This document shows, piece after piece, positions 57,459 through 64,000 of a stretch of DNA of 64,000 nt. Where the stretch lies: assembly GCF_000143415.4 (NCBI RefSeq), contig NW_003314269.1:3197354-3261353 (forward strand), in the 5' to 3' direction. The stretch comes from Selaginella moellendorffii (taxonomy: Eukaryota > Streptophyta > Lycopodiopsida > Selaginellales > Selaginellaceae). Each line of letters opens with the position of its first letter. Position 1 is the first letter of the stretch. The translations under genes were made by a program, and so were the position numbers. The notes under the pieces are model-generated. The model was not told the DNA's origin and ran no database searches. It saw only the letters and a list, made by a program, of their open reading frames with translations.

Positions 57459-57962
57459 ATGGTCTCATTCATCACTATATTCCTGTTAATTTCTTTTATA
57501 CCAAGCATAATTGGGGTAATTTAAAATGCAATTAATGCTTTTCTAATTTTCTAAATTTCTTTTATGCAGTGTTTATATGGTATAAATATTAAAACAGCAT
57601 GTGTAGACGGTGCTGGAACTGATGCAAATATAAAAGTAACATTTATTACATACTTTGGAAAAATTCTTGAATTTAAGAATCTTGATAACAAAAATAGAGA
57701 TGATTTTGAAAGATGTACACTTTCAACATTTTCAGATTTAGAAGCAGAATGTTTGGAGGAACCTGATGTAATTTGTAAAATGACTTTATCACACGATAAT
57801 TCTGGTGGTAAGCCTGGATGGTATCCAGAATGGGTTGAAATTATACCACCTTTACCAAATAATCCTGATAGCTATGTCACATCTAGAAAATTTAATGTTA
57901 ATGCATGGCTTGAAGGTGATATTCTTTCATTTACAACAGAAATATGCCAAATAAATAAATAG
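57459..57962 (+). CDS. small secreted PLAT/ATS3-like protein, copy 2
   Basis: Two exons, join(57459..57515, 57570..57962), 149 aa. Exon 1 codes for a hydrophobic 19-residue leader (MVSFITIFLLISFIPSIIG), a likely signal peptide; the 54-nt intron is phase 0. Exon 2: 'CLYGINIKTACVDGAGTDANI', 'NLDNKNRDDFERCTL', 'ECLEEPDVICKMTLSHDNSGGKPGWYPEWVEI', 'NAWLEGD'. The 'HDNSGGKPGWY.EWVEI' segment is complete here, whereas copy 1 has a shortened form. It shares exon structure and most conserved positions with the gene at 4753-5253, about 52 kb away, and the same AT-rich composition. TATA-like sequence lies 38 nt upstream of the ATG, which supports an expressed gene. Confidence 0.85.
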
Positions 57963-60200
57963 TAAAACTTAATCAATAAATTAAACAAAAGTATCAGATA
58001 ATAACTTGTTAACTTATTATTAAATACTTGTAATTTTTTATTTAAAAAACAAATCAACACAATTTTATGTATATTAATATAAATTAATAAATTTAAATTG
58101 AATACTAAAAGGGTGAGAAAGATAGTAAATCTAAGTGATAATATGTTTTCTATTATATATCTGTTTTGGAAAAGTTACAATTTTAATTGCATACAATTCT
58201 AGAATTTGCTACCATCTATATTCAAGGAACACACAATGCATATATTATATTTTTACTTCATGTTATACATATTAGATAAAGATTAAAGATGAGAACCATT
58301 TTCAAGCATTGATAGCTATATAGTCTTTTGAATAGCAGTAAACTACCTTCTAAAGTAATTGCCGAAAATTTACTTGTTGATGTTTATACCCTTTGATGGG
58401 GAGTAGTTGTTGATAGTACCTTAATGCAAGTTATTAGTTATGCATGGTAATGGATAGTTTTGAGTATTTATGATATAAAGCTTATACTTTGAGAGAAAGA
58501 AATGAGTAGTGTATCTAAAAAATAATCAATGATTAGATTGTCCATGTAAGCGATTAAATTTTCCATCTCAGACTCCATCTATTAAACCCTAAATTATTAA
58601 TGAAATTTCCATCTCAGACTCCATCTTGGGCACAATTTTGACACTTCTACATATTATGTGTTGATCCTTTTATATCCCATTTCTAGAGACTCACTTATTG
58701 ATCGTTTCGTACTTGTTCCTCAAGTATTTCATGAGGAGAGTAAGAGTGCTTATATCCCATTTCTATAGACTTACTTATTGATCGTTTTGTACTTGTTCCT
58801 CAAGTATTTCATGAAAAGTTCCACTCTTGCTCTCGATTTTTTAAATCAGAGTTTTTAATCTAAATGTGTTACGTTTGTTTGGTTTCCACTTTCGTCACTA
58901 CCATGTCGCACCCTTTTGGCTCTACTTTGGGGATTAGGGATTTATGTCTCATAGTCCATATATTTTATATACCTTATAGAGCAATTTTAAATTTTTTAAA
59001 ACTATAGTATCAATTAAATAATGTAGATCCAAGTGTTTTTATTTTACATAGCTTTGTTATAGGTTAAAAACATTATTATTATAAATATAATTATAAAGGC
59101 AAGTGTTTCTATGTGATTGTTTATTGTATTCTATACTAATTTAATTTTCATTACTATTCTTAAGAGTTCTTTGGCATCTTTGAATGGGTCATAATTGAAA
59201 GTAGCTACTACATCAATTTACATTGTAATGCTTTATAGTTTTTTAGATGTCAATACTTTAGATTTATTTTCTAGTGTAAGTCTATAAGTATTTTTATAAG
59301 TTCTTTAAATATCCTTTTGCCCAATTTAATTTATTAAATATTTTTATTTTACATAAGTGGTTTTTACCCACTAAATGTTTTGTGTAATATTAAAAATAAT
59401 TTTCTATGGAACTCCAAAACTGTAATATAAAGGGGAATGGTCCAAAATTGAGTTCAGCTCAACTCAGCTAAAATCAATGTTAGTCAATGTAGTCAACTAT
59501 AAATCTGACAAATAAATTTCATATCAAAAAAATATTATTCCTTGGCAAACATGAAATTCATGAATCTAATTATTAATGGTTTGGAGAAATTTATATTTTG
59601 AATCTATTTGTTGGTAGAAATTTCTTTTTCTAATGTAAGCTATACAATAAAATAATTAATAAGTAGTTTATAAAATAAAAGTATTATACATTCATAATAT
59701 TTTGGTTATAAAGATCTTTTTTTTTATCCAAATAAATATGGGAATATTGAAATTAGCTACGGTGCTGAAAATTTCTATTGTATATTTTAAGATTTTAATA
59801 TTTTGATTTTTCAATATTTAAATATTTAATTCAAAAATTGACCATTAGGCTAGAAATGTATAGATAGTTCAGAATACTTTTTTTTTTCATTCATTCAATG
59901 TGGTTTTTATAGAGATAAAAAGCAAAGAATACAAAAAATCTATTATTAATTTTAGCATACAGAAATGTGAGAATATTAATTTTGTTTCATTACCACAATC
60001 TCTATATTACACTTTTGGTTCTTATTATCTGTCTGGGAATATAGAGACCATTATCACTATTAATAAAATGTTTCTTTTACTTTCATAATCTAAAACAAAA
60101 AGTTAGCAAACTAAAATAATGGCAAGCTAAAATAAAGCTACATATTTATTATGTGCTAGTCTTTAGCTTTTAGAACCCTAAAGCCACTTATCTTTAACAA
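57963..60200. other. AT-rich non-genic stretch with short direct repeats
   Basis: No gene is seen. Direct repeats: 'tttccatctcagactccatct' at about 58561 and 58606, and a ~65-80 bp block 'tatcccatttcta(g/t)agact' at about 58672 and 58753. The rest is low-complexity AT-rich sequence. Confidence 0.5.
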
Positions 60201-60870
60201 TAGATTGTAATTAATATGTAACCTTGCTATCAAGACTTATAATTAAGGTTTAGTCTATATTATAATAAAACCTCATTCCCAAGATTAAAATATAGTATAT
60301 TAATCAATACCAACATTATAGTTATCAAATAATTTTTATTGTTAATTCTTCTTGAGTGTTAGAATGGTTCAAAAGAAGTTTATTTCAAGTCCCAGAAAGC
60401 TTTCATGTAAGTCTCCACCTCCATCCCCAAATTCAACCAATAATTCACTTTCACTTCAATATAATAATCCTTTTCATTTTGTGGTTTTTCCTTCCATATA
60501 ACAATTGTTACAAGGCTCCTCTATTTGCAACCTCAAATGCAACTAAACAAGAATTCCTTCTTTATAATGTTGGTAGAAGAGTTGGAGTACCTCTAATGCT
60601 CTAAAAGTGATATGAAATTTTTTCAAGATTTTACTCTATATATGGCAAAAATGTTTGATGTAGATGTATATTATCTTCAATATCTCATATACTACCTTTA
60701 TTTAAACAAGAGAGATGGTTGTATGGGTTTGTGTCACGAAAAATACTTGTCAACCAAGCCTAAGCTAGGTGAGAAACTGGTTTTTGCATGTGCACTTGAC
60801 CAGATGAGCATAAGGACAGAATTCCTAAGTGCTATTAGTCAAGCATACTTGACTTAGTTAAAGAAACTCA
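60200..60870 (+). repeat. head part of a dispersed repeat, copy 1
   Basis: From about 60260 ('ataataaaacctcattccc') to 60700 the sequence aligns in the same orientation with 63588-64000 ('ataataaaaactcattccc'), sharing 'ttcaagat', 'tatagcaaaa' and 'atatattatcttca'. The ORFs at 60356-60604 and 60612-60857 could be remnants of a protein but match nothing I know. Copy 2 runs off the window end. Confidence 0.55.
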
Positions 60871-60874
60871 TTCA

Positions 60875-63300
60875 TTAACTTACACTTGCTAGTATTAGGA
60901 ACCGTTGTGATATTGAGCTTGGTCCCTCAATATTCGCAAGATGATAGCTTACCATATCTGCCAAACACCCTCGCTATCATGCCCTTTATGTTAATCTCAT
61001 TCTGGTCCCAAATAATATTTATAGAAAGTGTTTAAATTTGCTTATTTGGCATATTTATGGAATGTAGAGACTGTTCTGAACACAATGGTGTTCATCCTGT
61101 GTCCAAATTTACAATCTAAGGAGATTCCATATTTAATAAGTTTCAAACTTGTCCTAGACACTAACTCCTAGTACTAAGTGAGGCTTGGAGTGAAAGCCCA
61201 AAGTGTGTGTTCCTCAAAGGGGGTTCCAAATGTATTATAGTAGGGATAGTGGGTAGGTTGAGTATAGCTGACCAACTTGAAACATAGTTTACCTCCTGCT
61301 TGCATGCCTATCTTTGTTTTGTGTCTGGCTTGGGTCTAAGCCCAAGTTCCACACCATGCTAGCTGGTGAAGTATTTATATCCTCACGTTAAACTATTGGT
61401 ATGCTGAAATAGCACCAGACGCCGCTATGCTAGATACTCTAGGACTATTCCAAGTTGCTCTATGCTCCTATCCCTTCCTCCTTGGGTTGTACACCTAGAA
61501 GTTGCTCTGTGCTTAAGTTCCTTTGCTCCTTGGCTCCATGTTTGGGAGTTTAGCTCTGTACCTTCGTTCAATGGCCCAAAGCCTTGAAACTTGGGTTCCA
61601 CTCTATTGTCCTTTGGACACGTGGCATGTGGCACGCGGCACATGGAGGGTTTAGATTTCACTTTGTGGTTATTCTATGGTAAATCACCATAAAATAAAGG
61701 GTAAAAACCACATGCGCTACAATTTGGTGTGTTGTCTTAATTATTGTCACAAATGCTTAAGAGCTAATTTGGAAGGTATGCATATATAGATATATAAGAA
61801 AATCAAAAAAGAGTTAAAAACATACAGTTACTATAATTTTATAAGAAGAACAATATTCTAGTGATAACACTACATTAGTGAGTGTTGAATATAAGATATT
61901 TAGACCACCCTATAATTTAAGGTTTTGAGGTCCAAGTGTACAGCTATGATGTCGTATTAATATTAGCATAGTGGGATTTGGTAGCCGTTAGGTTAGTTTC
62001 AATCCGGACCACTCGCTCTTGTATATAAACTAGGGTTTTTGGGCTAATTGATATGTATATTTTCTATATATGCTTTGTTTCGTTAAAGTGGAACTTATTC
62101 AGTAAAGTGGGACATTAATTAGCATGTGTCCACATGCCATTTCCTAGTACTTAATTAATATTTATTAATATTTCTATCAGTTTTTTAATTTATTTTTTAT
62201 ATTTCACAATATTATAACACAAAATCATATGAAAAGTTTTTAATTTATAAATTATAAAGCTAAAACTTCAATTTTTTATTGTTGTTATAAAAATGGCATG
62301 TGGCCACACACCATAAGTGGGATAATGAAAAGTTCCACTTTAACGAAATAAAGCATATATTCCCTTTCTATATTCCATGCACTCACAATATAAGAGCCAT
62401 GAAAATCATAGTTTTTTTGAAAGTTTAGTTCATTATAAGTAAAGTGTAGAATCTTATATTTTCAAGAATGATTATATGATTATGTAGCACATGTGGTTTT
62501 TACCCTTTATTCTATGGTGATTTACCATAGGATAACCATGGAAGCGGAACCTAAACCCTCCATGTGCCATGTGACAGATGTTATGTGTCACATGCCACAT
62601 ATCTAAAGTACAGTGGTGTGGAACCTGAGTTTCAGAGCTTTGGGCTGCTAAATGAAGGAACGGTGCCAAACTCCCAAATATAGAGCCAAGGAGCAATGAC
62701 ATTGGAGCACGAAATGACTCTTAAGCATATAACCCAAGGAGTGAAGGGACAGGAGCACGGAGCGACTTAGAACATCCTAAAGTATTTATCATCTCAATGC
62801 TAGGATTAACACGCAAAACAGAGCCAAACAAAGTCTTGTGCTATTTCAATATACCGGTGGCCTAACGCAAGGATATGGGTACTCTACCAGCTAACATGGA
62901 ATGGAACTTGGGCTTAGACCCAAGCCGAACGCAAAACAAGGACAAACACGCAACCAGGAGCTAAACTGTGCCTTAAATTGGTTGGCCATGCCCACCAGAA
63001 GTTAGTCTTTGGGACAAGCTCGAAACTTATTAAATATGGAATATTTTTAGATTGCGAATTTGGACACGGGACAAACAACATTGTGTTCAGGACAATCTCT
63101 ACATGCTGTAGATATGCTAAATGAGCAAATCTAGACACTTTTCATAAATAGCATTTGGGACCGAAATGAGACTAACACAAAGGGCATGATAGCGAGAGTG
63201 TTTGGCAAATATGGTAAGCTATCATTTAACAAATATTGAGGGACCAATTTCAATATCACAGAGGTTTCCAACACTAGCAAGTGCAAGTTAACAACATGCC
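60875..63300. repeat. large inverted repeat, arms ~0.8 kb, spacer ~0.76 kb
   Basis: The left arm (about 60875-61722) matches the reverse complement of the right arm (about 62480-63300): 'gatattgagcttggtccctc', 'gatagcttaccata', 'tatcatgccctt', 'cttgggtctaagcccaagttc', 'ggagggttta' and 'tggtaaatcaccat' all reappear inverted. The arms differ by many substitutions and small gaps. A smaller inverted-repeat element sits in the spacer. A phrase from the left arm, 'gagtgaaagcccaaag' (about 61190), also occurs in near-identical form at about 97-115 ('ggggtgaaagcccaaag'), so this repeat family lies at both ends of the window. Confidence 0.85.
62060..62365. mobile_element. MITE-like element nested in the spacer of the large inverted repeat
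   Basis: The ends 'atatatgctttgtttcgtta' + 'aagtggaact' and, reversed, 'atatatgctttatttcgtta' + 'aagtggaact' are inverted, continuing through 'agtgggac' and 'catgtg..cacatgcc'. About 75-80 bp per end, total ~300 bp, with an AT-rich non-coding core. Confidence 0.75.
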
Positions 63301-64000
63301 TTAGTGCTCTTCTAGTTTAAGTGCACATGTGATAACCAATTTCTCAACTAATTTAGGTAGAGATTAATAATGGGTTTACCAATACCGACCTCCTACCATC
63401 GTGATAGTAAGGAAAGAATATTTGAAAGGACAGCCAATAGGTAACTTTCGATACCCGAAGTCACATTTGTGATATATTGCATGTGTGAAGACATTATTAT
63501 ATATAATTATAATATAAGTGGTTCTGACATTATTATAATTCTGAACCCCCATTTCTGAGACTAGCAATCTAGACTATGTATTGTCAGTGTTATAATAAAA
63601 ACTCATTCCCTAGAGTTCAACTTAGTAAAATATTGATAAAGGATGTTTTCACCATTCAAAATTTAATTTGTTTAGTGTATATGAATGTCTAGAAAATATT
63701 ATTATTACTCACACTTGACCCCATTTAGCTCATATAAATCTTTACCTCTATCTCTAACTTTTATCAACATTCTACCTTCCCTCCACATAATAAATGTTAT
63801 GAGCTTTTTCCTTTTGAAGCCTTGAGTATCATTGAATATGATATCCCTCTTCCAGCTAATATTTCAGATATTGCTATTAGAGTTGGATTGCTTCTTGTAT
63901 TTTATGAGCGATGTCAATTATTTCTTCAAGATCTCGCTCCAAATATAGCAAAAACTCTTGAAAGAATAAGCATATATTATCTTCAGTGTCCCATATGTTA
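63301..64000. repeat. AT-rich end of window with head part of dispersed repeat, copy 2
   Basis: From about 63588 to the window end the sequence follows 60260-60700 in the same orientation but with strong divergence. 63301-63587 has nothing recognisable. Confidence 0.5.

Noticed and set aside
60356-60857. Two adjacent forward ORFs as a protein-coding gene
   Set aside because: They lie in a degenerate dispersed repeat, are separated by a stop, and match no family; kept only as part of the repeat.

Overview
This window is nuclear DNA of a land plant, most likely the lycophyte Selaginella (S. moellendorffii or a close relative). Three things point there. Nearly all genes are typical plant genes (RIBA-type riboflavin proteins, a lumenal cyclophilin CYP37, gamma-CA-like complex I protein, plant SH3P, PM-ANT1, FBH-type bHLH). 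Introns are extremely short, mostly about 50-65 nt with GT-AG ends. A SPATA17-like IQ-motif gene of motile cilia is present, which fits a plant with swimming sperm and not a flowering plant. The species name is an inference.

Layout: (1) About 1-6.2 kb is AT-rich and repeat-dominated: a tandem ~1 kb duplication, a degenerate triple repeat and MITE-like elements, with one small AT-rich two-exon PLAT/ATS3-like gene (4753-5253). (2) About 6.5-57 kb is a compact, GC-richer gene island of 18 genes: LEA_2 protein (+), exportin-7 (-), two tandem RIBA-like genes (+,+), cytoplasmic PABP (+), bHLH (+), HEL2/ZNF598-like RING ligase (-), RPB7 (+), PM-ANT1-like nucleotide carrier (-), p115/USO1/MAG4 tether (-), gamma-CA-like protein (-), conserved propeller-like protein (+), SH3P (-), SPATA17-like (-), CYP37 (+), CTF7/ECO1 acetyltransferase (-), BAG6-like UBL protein (+), BCS1-like AAA ATPase (+). 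(3) About 57.4-64 kb is again AT-rich, beginning with a second PLAT/ATS3-like gene and continuing with inverted and direct repeats and a MITE-like element.

Most genes are housekeeping and do not form an operon-like unit, but several are head-to-head pairs (exportin-7/RIBA-like, HEL2/RPB7, gamma-CAL/propeller protein, SPATA17/CYP37, CTF7/BAG6-like) separated by about 220-490 bp, many with telo-box-like AAACCCTA motifs. HEL2, PABP and RPB7 all act in mRNA production, translation or its quality control.

The most interesting points are: two adjacent RIBA paralogues that have both lost the DHBP-synthase catalytic residues, one also lacking the whole GTP cyclohydrolase II half; a scrambled segmental duplication of the MAG4/gamma-CAL junction around a 1.57 kb insertion; a triplicated block in the gamma-CAL intron; a perfect 46-bp palindrome in the bHLH gene; a ~0.95 kb foldback element; in-frame 57-nt introns with apparent GC-AG ends; and the pair of AT-rich PLAT genes in the repeat-rich flanks. 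I saw no tRNA, rRNA or CRISPR array.
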